Shown: positions 1-9,214 of the stretch, piece by piece
How the letters are laid out: every line of letters starts with the position of its first letter
Position numbering within the stretch: the stretch's first letter is position 1
Origin: Amycolatopsis sp. DSM 110486
Lineage (GTDB): Bacteria > Actinomycetota > Actinomycetes > Mycobacteriales > Pseudonocardiaceae
NCBI RefSeq assembly: GCF_019468465.1
Contig: NZ_CP080519.1
Coordinates: 558,001 to 622,000 of the forward strand
DNA: 64,000 bases
Reading direction: 5' to 3'
The notes under the pieces: generated by a model
The model's input: only the letters and a program-made list of their open reading frames with translations
Database searches by the model: none
What the model was told of the DNA's origin: nothing
Position numbers and translations under genes: made by a program

Positions 1-794
1 ATGCCGAGGTCCTTCGCGGCCAGGATGGCACCGATCGCCATTTCGTCGGACGCCGCGAACAGAGCGCTGACGCTCAGCCGCGGGTCGCTCAGCGCGGTTT
101 TCGCGGCCGCGTAGCCGCCCGCGATGGTGAAGTCGGCGGGGAAGAACGAGGTGTCGGACACCGGGAGCCCGCTTTCCGCCATGGCTTCCAGGTAACCGCC
201 GTGGCGAGTCTCGGGCTGGCGGAAGTCCATTTCGCTCGCCGTGTCGCCGCCGATGAGCCCGATGCGCCGGTGTCCCAACGAAATGAGGTGCAGTGTCGCG
301 AGCTTGGCGGCCCCGAAGTCGTCGATGCGCAAGGTCGCGGCTCCCGGGACAGGTCCGCCGACCGCCAGCACCGGCTTGTCGAGCCGGTGCAGCACTTCGA
401 GCTCGTGCGGCTCCAGCCGGACCGCAACCGTGATGAGAGCGTCAACGTGCTTGCGGAGCAGGAAATCCGTGAACACCGACGCCCGCTGCTCGGCCGAGCC
501 GTTGAAGTCGTAGAGCGACAGGTCGTAGCCTGCGCGCATGAGGCGGGATTCGATGCCGGCGAGCACCGTGCCGAAGTACCACCGTTCGATGTAGGGCAGG
601 ACAACGCCGACATTGCGATTCCGGCCGGTAGCCAAGGTATACGCGCTGGAAGACGCGACGTAGCCGAGCGACTGCGCTGCCTCGGCGACGCGGCGGGCGG
701 TGTCCCGGGAGATGCGCGGGTGACCGTTGAGCGCGCGGGACGCCGTCGAGATCGAGACGCCGGCGCGCTTCGCCACGTCCTCGATCCTCGCCAC
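1..794 (-). CDS. LacI-family transcriptional regulator of the sucrose operon (3' end outside the window)
   Basis: The protein starts at a GTG (MARIEDVAKRAG...) and runs off the left edge, so the C-terminus is missing. Residues 1-55 form the LacI helix-turn-helix, with VAKRAGVSISTASRALNG as recognition and hinge-proximal segment. The rest is a periplasmic-binding-protein-like effector domain (NVGVVLPYIERWYFG, GHRRIGLIGGD). It is transcribed away from the sucrose uptake genes and shares a 312-bp intergenic region with them. That region carries two copies of a LacI-type half-palindromic site at 872-883 and 970-981. By family rule it should repress the divergent operon until a sugar binds. Sucrose or a derivative as inducer is inferred from the downstream sucrose phosphorylase. 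Confidence 0.93.
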   Translation of the reverse strand, partial: MARIEDVAKRAGVSISTASRALNGHPRISRDTARRVAEAAQSLGYVASSSAYTLATGRNRNVGVVLPYIERWYFGTVLAGIESRLMRAGYDLSLYDFNGSAEQRASVFTDFLLRKHVDALITVAVRLEPHELEVLHRLDKPVLAVGGPVPGAATLRIDDFGAAKLATLHLISLGHRRIGLIGGDTASEMDFRQPETRHGGYLEAMAESGLPVSDTSFFPADFTIAGGYAAAKTALSDPRLSVSALFAASDEMAIGAILAAKDLG

Positions 795-871
795 CGCTAC
801 CCCCTCCGGATCTTCCCGCGCGAACTTACCCACCCACGGCTGCCCCAGATTATGGGCTGCCCCGCCCAGTC

Positions 872-883
872 TGTGCAAGCGCT
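872..883. promoter_or_regulatory. LacI-type operator, copy 1
   Basis: TGTGCAAGCGCT is identical over 12 bp to the second copy 98 bp downstream. The GCAAGCGCT core resembles the central-CG operators of the LacI/CcpA family. It sits 78 bp upstream of the divergent regulator start, so it could serve autoregulation. Binding is inferred. Confidence 0.6.
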
Positions 884-969
884 AGGCATAGATCTCGTGG
901 ATTTTCGGATCTGAATCGACACATAACGCCATGACATGGGACTTTGTCCGAGATTCTGCGCCTCGAACC

Positions 970-981
970 TGTGCAAGCGCT
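970..981. promoter_or_regulatory. LacI-type operator, copy 2, next to a candidate -35 box
   Basis: This second exact copy of TGTGCAAGCGCT extends on the right to GCGCTT. It is followed at 985-990 by TTGACA, a good -35 box. A weak -10 candidate (CATGCT, 1008-1013) lies 17 bp further on, about 95 bp before the binding-protein start. A repressor bound here would touch the -35 region. Two operators about 98 bp apart would suit looping. Confidence 0.6.
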
Positions 982-1106
982 TCCTTGACACAGGGCTTCT
1001 CCTCCCTCATGCTGTGCGCCAACATCGGAAAACGGCGGAACCCGGCCCAGTCCCCGCTGCCGTCGGCACGCCGTTCCGAGCGCGACTGACTCATTGGAGA
1101 GACACA

Positions 1107-2363
1107 GTGCGGAGACGACTGACCCGGCTGGGTATGGGCCTGGCCGCCGTCGCGGCCGCGGCCACGACGCTCACCGCCTGCGGCACGGGAGGCGGCACCA
1201 CCGGCAACGGCACGGGCCCCATCACCTTCGCCTCGGGCAAGGACCTCACCGGCGCGATGCCACAGCTGCTCGCGGAGTGGAACAAGCTGCACCCCGACCA
1301 GAAGGTCACGTTCATCGAGCTGTCGGCCTCCCCCGACGACCAGCGCAACTCGTTCGTGCAGGACCTGCAGGCCCGCAGCGGCAAGTACGACGTGATGTGG
1401 GACGACGTCGTGTGGACGTCCGAGTTCGCCGCCCACGGCTGGCTCGAACCGCTCGACAAGGCGCAGGTGGGTGGTCCCGACGTGCTGCCAGCCGCCGTGG
1501 ACACCGCCACTTACCAGGGCAAGATGTACGGCGCCCCGTTCATGACCAACAGCGCCCTGCTCTACTACCGCTCCGACCTCGTGCCGAAGCCCCCGACGAC
1601 CTGGGCCGAGCTCCAGGCGGATTGCGCCATCGCCAAGGCGCACGACATGGCGTGTTACGTGGGGCAGTTCGCGCAGTACGAAGGCCTTACCGTGAACGCG
1701 GCCGAAGCGATCACCTCGGCGGGCGGTTCTTTCCTGAGCCCCGACGGCTCGAAGGTCACCGTCGACTCGCCGCAGGCGCGGGCGGGGTTGCAGCACCTGG
1801 TCGACATGTTCCGCAGCGGAAACATCCCGGCGGCCGCGCTCACATACCAGGAGCAGGAAAGTGCCAACGCCTTCGTGACCGGGAAAGCGATGTTCCTCGC
1901 GAACTGGCCGTACGTCTACACCGCGGCGAGCGCGGCCGGCTCCGCCGTGCAGGGCAAGTTCGGCATGGCACAGCTGCCCGGTCCGAATGGCCCCGGGATC
2001 GCGTCGCTGGGCGGCATCGACCTGGGAGTCTCAGCCTTCTCCAAGCACAAGCAGACGGCGAAGGACTTCGTGGCCTGGATGCAGTCCGAGTCCAGCCAGC
2101 GGGTTCTGGTGAAGGTAATGAACCAGGCCTCGGTGCTGACCAAGCTGTACACCGACCCCGACCTGACGAAGGCCTCACCGTACCTGCCGACCTTGCAAAA
2201 GGCCGAGCTCACCGCGGTGCCCAGGCTCAAGACACCGAACTACAACGCCGTCAGCCTGGCGATCCAGAAGAACGTCTACGCGGCGTTGCAAGGCAAGGTC
2301 TCGGTCGACGGAGCCGTCAAACAGCTCGCCGCCGATCTGCAGCAGGCCATCAGCGCCGCTTGA
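1107..2363 (+). CDS. ABC sugar transporter, solute-binding lipoprotein (probably sucrose)
   Basis: This 418-residue family 1 extracellular solute-binding protein starts at a GTG preceded by GGAGAGA. An earlier in-frame start would place a long non-signal extension in front of the leader. The N-terminus has arginines (VRRRLTRLG), a hydrophobic stretch and the lipobox LTAC, so it should be lipid-anchored on the outer face of the membrane. The mature part has the usual architecture of these proteins (ITFASGKDLTGAMPQLLAEW; NSALLYYRSDL; GGIDLGVSAFSK). It is the first gene of the operon and is followed by two permeases. Sucrose is inferred from the sucrose phosphorylase at the end of the operon. 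Glucosides of similar size are possible. Confidence 0.9.
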   Translation: MRRRLTRLGMGLAAVAAAATTLTACGTGGGTTGNGTGPITFASGKDLTGAMPQLLAEWNKLHPDQKVTFIELSASPDDQRNSFVQDLQARSGKYDVMWDDVVWTSEFAAHGWLEPLDKAQVGGPDVLPAAVDTATYQGKMYGAPFMTNSALLYYRSDLVPKPPTTWAELQADCAIAKAHDMACYVGQFAQYEGLTVNAAEAITSAGGSFLSPDGSKVTVDSPQARAGLQHLVDMFRSGNIPAAALTYQEQESANAFVTGKAMFLANWPYVYTAASAAGSAVQGKFGMAQLPGPNGPGIASLGGIDLGVSAFSKHKQTAKDFVAWMQSESSQRVLVKVMNQASVLTKLYTDPDLTKASPYLPTLQKAELTAVPRLKTPNYNAVSLAIQKNVYAALQGKVSVDGAVKQLAADLQQAISAA

Positions 2364-2396
2364 CCGTGATGACCCAGCAATCCAGGAAGGTGAGCC

Positions 2397-3356
2397 GTGT
2401 CCGTCAGAACCGGTGACTCCCGGGCGTTTGTCCCGCGCGCGTCCACGCGGCGGGAGCGGGCGAGCGGGAGGAAGGAAAACGACGGCCGGTTCGCCTTCTG
2501 GCTCGTCGTACCCGCGATCCTGGTCCTGACGGTCGTGATCGGGTACCCCGTGATCGCCGCGCTGGTGCGCTCGCTGTTCAGCGACCCGATCGCGAGCGCA
2601 CCCCGGTTCATCGGGCTGGACAACTACTTCAGCGCGTTGTGGGGGGTGAACAGCGGGAAGTTCTGGGATTCGGTCGGAGTCACGTACTTCTTCGCGGCCG
2701 TCACGATCGTGCTGGAGACGGCGATCGGGCTGGGCATGGCGCTGGTGATGAACCAGGCGTTCCGGGGCCGGGGACTGCTTCGCGGAGTGGTCCTCGTGCC
2801 CTGGGCCGTGCCCACGGCGGTGGCCGCGGTGCTGTGGAAGTGGAGTTTCGATCCGGTCGGCATCATCAACGCCCTCACGGGTTCGCACGTGGTGTGGACC
2901 GGATCGGACTGGCCGTCGAAAGCCGCGATCGTCATCGCCGACACGTGGAAGACCTCGCCGTTCATCGCGCTGCTGATCCTCGCGGGCCTGCAGATCATCC
3001 CGGGCGAAGTCTACGAGGCCGCGAAAATCGACGGGGCCGGCGCGTTCCAGCGCTTCCGGCTGATCACGCTGCCGCTCGTGCGGCCGGCACTGCTGGTGGC
3101 GATCCTGTTCCGCCTCCTCGACACCCTGCGCATGTACGACCTGCCGGCGATCCTCACGCACGGCGCGAACGACACGACGACCCTGTCGATCCTCGTCGTG
3201 CAAGCGACGCTGAACGAGCTGAAGCCGGGGTTCGGCGGGGCGCTGTCGACGCTGACCTTCCTGCTGATCTTCGTGACTGCGTACGCCTTCGTGCGGCTGC
3301 TGGGCGTCAACGCGGTGGAAGCCCAGATCGGCGGCGGACGAGGAGGAAAACGATGA
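2397..3356 (+). CDS. ABC sugar transporter permease, MalF/UgpA type
   Basis: This 319-residue inner-membrane permease has six predicted transmembrane segments, the first at about residues 35-60 (FWLVVPAILVLTVVIGYPV). The cytoplasmic EAA loop (YEAAKIDGAGAFQRFRLITLPL, about residues 204-225), which contacts the ATPase, is well conserved. The GTG start at 2397 has AGGAAGG upstream. Its stop overlaps the start of the next permease by four bases. No ATP-binding subunit is encoded in the operon, so the pair probably uses a shared MsiK-type ATPase encoded elsewhere. That is common in actinomycete sugar importers, but inferred here. Confidence 0.92.
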   Translation: MSVRTGDSRAFVPRASTRRERASGRKENDGRFAFWLVVPAILVLTVVIGYPVIAALVRSLFSDPIASAPRFIGLDNYFSALWGVNSGKFWDSVGVTYFFAAVTIVLETAIGLGMALVMNQAFRGRGLLRGVVLVPWAVPTAVAAVLWKWSFDPVGIINALTGSHVVWTGSDWPSKAAIVIADTWKTSPFIALLILAGLQIIPGEVYEAAKIDGAGAFQRFRLITLPLVRPALLVAILFRLLDTLRMYDLPAILTHGANDTTTLSILVVQATLNELKPGFGGALSTLTFLLIFVTAYAFVRLLGVNAVEAQIGGGRGGKR

Positions 3357-4234
3357 CCACCGCGACCGTTCCGGCACCGCGGACCGCGGACCGGCGCCGC
3401 GGAACGACGCGGCGCGGTCCCGCCAGCCGGTGGCTTTACGCCGCGCTGGTCACCATCGTGCTGTTCTGTCTCCTGCCGTTCTACTGGATGGTCGTGACCA
3501 GCCTGAAGGATCCGAAGGAGGTCTTCGACAATTCTCTGGTGCCGACGCATCCCACTTTCCTGAACTACACGGCGGTGTTCGGCAGCCAGAACACGTTCCT
3601 GCTGGCCCTGCGCAACAGCGTGGTGATCGCCGGATCCGTCACGGCGTTGGCGCTCGTGTTCGGGGTGTTCGCGGCTTATGCGTTGGCGCGCCTGCACTTC
3701 CGCGGCAAGAACCTGGTACTCGGGCTGTTCCTCGCCACTTCGATGTTCCCCGGTGTCGCCATCCTCACGCCCTTGTTCCAGCTGTTCGCGGACCTCGGGT
3801 GGATCGACACCTACCAATCGATGATCATCCCCGACATCAGTTTCTCCCTGCCGCTGGGGATCTGGATCCTGGCCAGCTTCTTCCGCGCGATGCCGTGGGA
3901 GCTCGAGGAGGCCGCGCGCGTCGACGGCTGCACGAAGGCGGCGGCCTTCCGGCTGGTCATCTTGCCGCTCGCGGTGCCCGGTGTGTTCACCACCGCGATC
4001 CTCGTGTTCATCTCGGCGTGGAACGAGTTCATGATCGCGAACTCGATGTCCCAGACCCCGGCCTCCCAGCCGGTGACTGTCGCCATCGCCCAGTTTTCGG
4101 GGATCTCGCAGTACGACCAGCCCTACGGCACGCAGATGGCCGCCGGCGTGATCGTCACTGTCCCCTTGATCGTCCTGGTGCTGATCTTCCAGCGCCGGAT
4201 CGTGAGCGGGCTGACCGCAGGAGGAGTCAAGTGA
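3353..4234 (+). CDS. ABC sugar transporter permease, MalG type
   Basis: This is a 293-residue second permease. The ATG is preceded by the strong ribosome-binding site AGGAGG and overlaps the previous stop (ATGA). Six hydrophobic segments are visible. The signature loop ELEEAARVDGCTKAAAFRLV (about residues 183-202) is the EAA motif that docks the ATPase. The periplasmic loop with LVPTHPTFLNYTAVF is typical of MalG-like subunits. It works with the preceding permease and lipoprotein in sugar import. The next gene overlaps its stop (GTGA), so the operon is likely translationally coupled. Confidence 0.92.
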   Translation: MTTATVPAPRTADRRRGTTRRGPASRWLYAALVTIVLFCLLPFYWMVVTSLKDPKEVFDNSLVPTHPTFLNYTAVFGSQNTFLLALRNSVVIAGSVTALALVFGVFAAYALARLHFRGKNLVLGLFLATSMFPGVAILTPLFQLFADLGWIDTYQSMIIPDISFSLPLGIWILASFFRAMPWELEEAARVDGCTKAAAFRLVILPLAVPGVFTTAILVFISAWNEFMIANSMSQTPASQPVTVAIAQFSGISQYDQPYGTQMAAGVIVTVPLIVLVLIFQRRIVSGLTAGGVK

Positions 4235-5229
4235 CCGCGTTGAAAGTGTTGTTCATCGGTGGCACCGGGATCATCAGCTCCGCCTGTGCCCGGCTCGCGC
4301 TGGAGCGCGGTGTCGACCTGCACCTGCTCAAGCGCAGCGCCACGTCGGCCCGGCCGGCCCCGCCGGGTGCCGTGGTGCACCTCGGCGACATCCGCCGGCC
4401 CGACACGGTGCGCGAGGTGCTCCGGGAGCACGAGTTCGACGTGGTCGTGAACTGGGTGGCCTTCACCCGGGAACACGTGGCCGCCGACGTGAAGCTGTTC
4501 TCGGGCCGCACGAACCAATACGTCTTCATCAGTTCCGCGTCGGCCTACCAGACGCCGCCGGCCCGGCTGCCCGTCACCGAGTCCACCCCGCTGCGCAACC
4601 CGTACTGGGCCTACTCCCGGCGAAAGATCGAATGCGAGGAACTGCTGACCGCGGAGTACCGGGAGACCGGGTTCCCGGTGACCGTGGTCCGCCCTTCACA
4701 CACCTACGACCCCACCATGGTGCCGTTCGACGGCGGCTGGACCGTCATCGACCGGATGCGCCGCGGCAAGGGAGTCGTCGTACCCGGCGACGGGACGTCC
4801 TTGTGGACGATCACCCACCACGCGGATTTCGCACGCGGGTTCGTCGGGCTGCTGGGCCGGCACGAGGCGATCGGCGAGGCATTCCACATCACCTCGGACG
4901 AGTCGCCGACCTGGAACCACATCTACACGGCGATGGCACGAGCGGCGGGTGTGACGCCGGACCTCGTGCACGTACCGTCCGACGCGGTCATGGCCGTGGA
5001 CGAGGAGTGGGGCTCGGCACTGCTTGGCGACAAAGCCAACTCCATGGTCTTCGACAACTCGAAGATCCGCCGCCTCGTCCCCGATTTCGCCGGCTTCATC
5101 CCGTTCGATCACGGCGCGCGGGAAATCATCGACTGGTACGACAGCAACCCCGAGCACCAGGTCGTCGACGAGCGCATGGACGCGCTCATGGACAGGCTCG
5201 TCGACGCCTATCGTCCCCGGCCACTCTGA
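4231..5229 (+). CDS. NAD-dependent epimerase/dehydratase family protein
   Basis: This 332-residue extended short-chain dehydrogenase starts at a GTG that overlaps the permease stop, with GGAG upstream. The Rossmann dinucleotide motif is GGTGIIS (residues 9-15). The catalytic Tyr-Lys pair lies in YSRRK, and the upstream Ser is in VFISSASAYQ. The C-terminal part (TPDLVHVPSD, AREIIDWY) resembles nucleoside-diphosphate-sugar epimerases and reductases. Its place inside a sucrose-uptake operon suggests it acts on an imported sugar or on a sugar released by the phosphorylase. The substrate cannot be read from the sequence. Confidence 0.82.
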   Translation: MTALKVLFIGGTGIISSACARLALERGVDLHLLKRSATSARPAPPGAVVHLGDIRRPDTVREVLREHEFDVVVNWVAFTREHVAADVKLFSGRTNQYVFISSASAYQTPPARLPVTESTPLRNPYWAYSRRKIECEELLTAEYRETGFPVTVVRPSHTYDPTMVPFDGGWTVIDRMRRGKGVVVPGDGTSLWTITHHADFARGFVGLLGRHEAIGEAFHITSDESPTWNHIYTAMARAAGVTPDLVHVPSDAVMAVDEEWGSALLGDKANSMVFDNSKIRRLVPDFAGFIPFDHGAREIIDWYDSNPEHQVVDERMDALMDRLVDAYRPRPL

Positions 5230-5248
5230 ACTGCGGAGTCACGAAGAA

Positions 5249-6268
5249 ATGAAGTACACCACGCTCGGTCGTTCCGGTGCCGTCGTATCCACCTGCTCGC
5301 TCGGCACCATGACGTTCGGTGCCGAGACCCCGTCGGAGGTGGCGCACCAACAGCTGGACACCTACTTCGAGGCGGGCGGGACGTTCGTCGAAACCGCGGA
5401 CGTCTACAGCGGCGGCGAGGCGGAGCGGATCATCGGCGACTGGCTGGCCAAGCGATCTCCGGCGGTGCGGGAGAACGTGTTCCTCGCCGGCAAGGGCCGC
5501 TTCCCTGTGGGTGTCGAGCCCCGCGACGCCGGCCTTTCCCGGCGGCACTTGTCCCGGGCGCTCGACGCTTCGCTGCGACGGCTGGGCTGCGAGCACATCG
5601 ACCTCTACCAGCTGCACGCGTGGGACCCGCTGACCCCGCTGAACGAAAGCCTCGGCTTCCTCGAGGACGCGGTCCGATCGGGCAAGATCTCCTACGGCGG
5701 GCTGTCGAACTTCACCGGCTGGCAAATCGCGCTGGCGGCCGCTCACGCCCAGGACCGGTTCCCGCTGATCTCGATGCAACCGCAGTACAGCCTGCTGGTG
5801 CGCGAGGTGGAATGGGAGATCGTCCCCGCCTGCCTGGCCACGGGTCTCGGCGTCCTGCCGTGGTCGCCGCTGGGCGGGGGCTGGCTGACGGGCAAGTACC
5901 GGCGTGACCAGCGCCCATCCGGCGCCACCCGGCTGGGCGAGGACCCGAACCGCGGGGTGGAGGCGTACGACCTGCGCAGCACCCAGGAGCGGACTTGGCG
6001 CACGCTGGACGCGGTAGCAGCCGTCGCGAACGGACGCGAGGCGACGATGTCCCAGGTGTCCCTCGCGTGGCTGAGCGCCCAGCCGGGAGTCACGTCGATT
6101 GTGCTCGGTGCCCGCACGGTGGAGCAACTCGAGGACAACCTCGGTGCAGCCGGGCTTGAGCTGAGCGAGGACGAGCTGGCGATCTTGTCCGAGGCCAGCG
6201 ATCCGGGCGCCGCGCAGTACCCCTACGGCCCGGCCGGCCTGGCGCAGCGAAGCCGATCCCTTGACTGA
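5249..6268 (+). CDS. Aldo/keto reductase
   Basis: This 339-residue NADPH-dependent TIM-barrel oxidoreductase starts at the ATG before MKYTTLGRSGAVVS, the usual N-terminus of the AKR family (YajO/PhdYeaE-like). The catalytic tetrad is visible: Asp and Tyr in TADVYSGG, Lys in LAGKGRF, His in LYQLHAWDP. The cofactor-binding end reads SIVLGARTVEQLEDNL. The gene lies 19 bp after the epimerase and its stop overlaps the next start. It probably reduces or oxidises a sugar in the same pathway, but the substrate is not known. Confidence 0.88.
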   Translation: MKYTTLGRSGAVVSTCSLGTMTFGAETPSEVAHQQLDTYFEAGGTFVETADVYSGGEAERIIGDWLAKRSPAVRENVFLAGKGRFPVGVEPRDAGLSRRHLSRALDASLRRLGCEHIDLYQLHAWDPLTPLNESLGFLEDAVRSGKISYGGLSNFTGWQIALAAAHAQDRFPLISMQPQYSLLVREVEWEIVPACLATGLGVLPWSPLGGGWLTGKYRRDQRPSGATRLGEDPNRGVEAYDLRSTQERTWRTLDAVAAVANGREATMSQVSLAWLSAQPGVTSIVLGARTVEQLEDNLGAAGLELSEDELAILSEASDPGAAQYPYGPAGLAQRSRSLD

Positions 6269-7436
6269 CCGCAGGGAGACCTGCGGGCGGGCAGACGAGA
6301 AGTTCGAGCCGGTCCGCGCCGCCTTCACCCGCGTGCTCGCCGGCAATCCGGGCGGGATGCAGCTGAGCATCTACGAACACGGCCGTGAAGTGGTCGACCT
6401 GTGGGGCGGCGAGCACTTCGCCGCGGAGTCCCTCGTCCGCACGGCATCGTGCACCAAAGGCGTCACCGCGGTTTGCGCACTCGTGCTGGCCGAACGCGGA
6501 CTACTCGACCTGGATGCCCCCGTCGCCGACTACTGGCCCGAGTTCGCCGTGGGCGGCAAGGCGGGGATCCCGGTGCGCTGGCTGCTCACGCACCAGGCCG
6601 GCCTCGCGCTGTTCGACCCCGCCGCCGAGGTCCGCGCCGCCGACTTGCTCGACTGGAACGCGATCGTTTCCCTCCTGGCGGCTCAGCGTCCTTTGTGGAC
6701 GCCGGGGACGCGGTGCGGCTACCACGCGCTCACGTTCGGGTTCCTCGTAGGCGAGGTGATCCGCCGCGTCAGCGGGCTGACAGTGGGCCGGTTCCTGGCC
6801 GAGAACGTGACCGGGCCGCTGGCCGCGGACTTCTGGATCGGGCTGCCGGAGCAGCACGAGCACCGGCTGCGCCCAGACGTCGCTCCTGCCGGCGGCATCG
6901 ACCTCGCGAGCGTGTACCGCGATCACGGCCTGGAACCGACGACGCCCCTCGCCCGCGCGATGCTCCGCTCGCCGCAGTACGATCCGGGACCCGGCGATCC
7001 GGTGTGGCGCACCCGCGCATTCCACGCCGCCGAGATCCCGGCGGCCAACGGCGTCGGCAACGCCCGCGCGCTCGCCCGGATCTACGCCGCGTGCATCGGC
7101 GAGGTCGACGAAGTGCGGCTGCTGTCGGCGCAGACGGTCGAGTCCGCGCGCACACCGCGGACCGACGCCGTGGCGACGCCACCGGAACTGGCTGTGCTGA
7201 CCACCGAGCCACCCCGGTTCGGCCTCGGGTTCCAGCTGCCGAGAACAGGAATCGACGCGATGCTCGGACCCGGCTCGTTCGGCCACACCGGCGCGGGCGG
7301 GCGGCTGAGCTTCGCCCATCCCGAAAGCGGCATCGCGTTCGCGTTCACGTGCGACACCTTTCTCTGGGACGGCCTGACCGGACCCGACCCCCGCTGGACA
7401 CCCCTGCTGGGCGCTCTCATGGACTCCTTGGACTGA
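6261..7436 (+). CDS. Serine hydrolase, beta-lactamase/EstB-type esterase family
   Basis: This 391-residue protein starts at a TTG that overlaps the aldo-keto reductase stop. The active-site SxxK motif is SCTK (about residues 57-60), the Tyr motif is in CGYHALTFG, and the third motif is FGHTGAGG near the C-terminus. These mark the class C beta-lactamase fold as used by EstB-like esterases. No signal peptide is visible, so it should be cytoplasmic. It could deacylate an imported esterified sugar, but that is only inferred from the operon. A role in antibiotic resistance is unlikely, given the cytoplasmic location and neighbours. Confidence 0.85.
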   Translation: MTDRRETCGRADEKFEPVRAAFTRVLAGNPGGMQLSIYEHGREVVDLWGGEHFAAESLVRTASCTKGVTAVCALVLAERGLLDLDAPVADYWPEFAVGGKAGIPVRWLLTHQAGLALFDPAAEVRAADLLDWNAIVSLLAAQRPLWTPGTRCGYHALTFGFLVGEVIRRVSGLTVGRFLAENVTGPLAADFWIGLPEQHEHRLRPDVAPAGGIDLASVYRDHGLEPTTPLARAMLRSPQYDPGPGDPVWRTRAFHAAEIPAANGVGNARALARIYAACIGEVDEVRLLSAQTVESARTPRTDAVATPPELAVLTTEPPRFGLGFQLPRTGIDAMLGPGSFGHTGAGGRLSFAHPESGIAFAFTCDTFLWDGLTGPDPRWTPLLGALMDSLD

Positions 7437-8902
7437 TGACGAACACGAACTCCCCCCAGCTCATCACCTACGCCGACCGTCTCGCCGGGACGCTTCCCGG
7501 ACTGCGGGCCCTGCTCGACGGCCGTCTCGCCGGGATGTTCGGCGGTGTGCACGTCCTGCCGTTCTTCCATCCGTTCGACGGCGCGGACGCGGGTTTCGAC
7601 CCGGAGGACCACACCGAAATCGACGCTCGTCTGGGCACCTGGGACGACCTGAGGGACCTGTCCCGCGAGCACGCGGTCATGGCCGACGTGATCGTCAACC
7701 ACGTGTCGAGCCGATCTCCGCAGTTCCGGGACGTCGTGGCGCGCGGAGCCGAATCGCCCTACGCCGGCATGTTCCTGACGATGGGCGCAGTGTTCCCCGA
7801 AGGGGCCACCGAGGACGATCTCCTGCGGATCTACCGGCCGCGTCCGGGGCTGCCGTTCACGTCCATGCGCCTGGGTGAGCAACGGCGGTTGATGTGGACC
7901 ACGTTCACCGAACGGCAGGTCGACCTGGACATCAGCGATCCGGTCGCGTGGGAGTACCTCACCGCGGTCGTCGACCGGCTCACCGACGCCGGTGTCCGGC
8001 TGCTGCGGCTGGACGCGGTCGGCTACGCGGCGAAGGAAGCCGGCACCGACTGCTTCCTGACGGCCGCGTGCCTGGCGTTCATCAAACGCATCGGGGCCTA
8101 CGCGCACGAACGGGGCGCCGAGATCCTCGTTGAGGTGCATGGTCACTACAGCCAGCAGATCGAGATCGCCGGGATCGCCGACTACGTCTACGACTTCGCC
8201 TTGCCGCCACTCGTACTGCACGCTCTGCACGCACGGGACCCGCTCCCCTTCCACAACTGGTTGTCCGTGCGGCCGCACAACGCCGTCACCGTGCTCGACA
8301 CCCACGACGGGATCGGCATCATCGATGTCGGGCCGAACGCCCTGGTGCCTGGTGCGGACGGACTGCTCACCGGCGACCAGATCGACGAACTCGTGGAGTC
8401 GGTGCACTCCGCCAGCGGCGGAACCAGCAGGCTCGCGACCGGGACCGCCGCCTCGAACCTCGACCTGTACCAGGTCAACTGCACCTTCTACGACGCGCTC
8501 GGCGCCGACGACACCCGGTACCTGCTCGCGCGCCTGATCCAGCTGTTCGTCCCCGGCACACCACAGATCTACTACGTCGGACTGCTCGCCGGACGCAACG
8601 ACCTCGCGCTGCTGAGCCGTACCGGCGTCGGCCGGGACGTCAACCGCCACCACTACACGCCCGCCGAGGTCGCGGCGGACCTGCGCCGGCCGGTGGTGCG
8701 CTCCCTCCTGGCCGCGCTGCGCTTCCGCACCGACCACCCTGCGTTCGACGGAACCTTCCACCACCAGGTCGACGGCACGGAAGTGGAACTGTCGTGGCGG
8801 CACGGCGAGCACGAAGCGACGCTGCGCGCCGACGTCGCGACCGCGGCCCACACGGTGACCGCGAGCACGCGAGGAGGTGCCCCGGCACCGCTGAACTTCT
8901 GA
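7436..8902 (+). CDS. Sucrose phosphorylase (GH13 subfamily 18 type)
   Basis: This 488-residue enzyme converts sucrose plus phosphate to glucose 1-phosphate and fructose in the cytoplasm. The GH13 catalytic triad falls at nucleophile Asp193 (RLDAVGYAAKEAGTDCF), acid/base Glu233 (ILVEVHGHY) and Asp291 (LDTHDGIGIIDVG). Each is one residue from the positions known for the Bifidobacterium adolescentis enzyme (192, 232, 290). The C-terminal segment YYVGLLAGRNDLALL and the following NRHHY also match sucrose phosphorylases. Length and motifs favour this call over amylosucrase or trehalose-type enzymes. The ATG overlaps the previous stop (TGATG), and this gene ends the operon. Confidence 0.93.
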   Translation: MTNTNSPQLITYADRLAGTLPGLRALLDGRLAGMFGGVHVLPFFHPFDGADAGFDPEDHTEIDARLGTWDDLRDLSREHAVMADVIVNHVSSRSPQFRDVVARGAESPYAGMFLTMGAVFPEGATEDDLLRIYRPRPGLPFTSMRLGEQRRLMWTTFTERQVDLDISDPVAWEYLTAVVDRLTDAGVRLLRLDAVGYAAKEAGTDCFLTAACLAFIKRIGAYAHERGAEILVEVHGHYSQQIEIAGIADYVYDFALPPLVLHALHARDPLPFHNWLSVRPHNAVTVLDTHDGIGIIDVGPNALVPGADGLLTGDQIDELVESVHSASGGTSRLATGTAASNLDLYQVNCTFYDALGADDTRYLLARLIQLFVPGTPQIYYVGLLAGRNDLALLSRTGVGRDVNRHHYTPAEVAADLRRPVVRSLLAALRFRTDHPAFDGTFHHQVDGTEVELSWRHGEHEATLRADVATAAHTVTASTRGGAPAPLNF

Positions 8903-9199
8903 ACCGCTTCGCAACGTCCCAGGCCCGGCGCTTCGACCACCGGCCGGTGCCGAAGGGAGCCCTCCCTGCCGGCTCCTGTCCAGCGGCGCGCGACCGTGAA
9001 GATCCCGTCGATCATGTCGGTGGACGGCGAGCACGAGGACGCGACAGCCTCGAATACGGACGCACCGGTTACCGGCTACGAATACGTTCGCATCCGGACA
9101 ACCTGGCGGTTCCTCGGCGAGTGCGACACGCTTTGACCAGGTAGAACACGCAGTTGCGCAGGTTTGCAGGCTCGGGTTGCTCCCCGCTGGGGCGGAGGG
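8903..9199. other. Intergenic DNA without a recognised gene
   Basis: A possible small reading frame at 8998-9138 (GTG start, VKIPSIMSVDGEHEDATASN...) has no recognised relatives and no ribosome-binding site. It may be the remains of a larger gene, because the adjacent DNA holds a dead integrase. No convincing terminator was found after sucrose phosphorylase. Confidence 0.4.
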
Positions 9200-9214
9200 A
9201 CGGGGCTTCAGTCG

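Noticed and set aside
8876..8889. GGTGCCCCGGCACC as terminator of the sucrose operon
   Set aside because: The palindrome lies inside the coding end of sucrose phosphorylase, has a two-base loop and no T-run.
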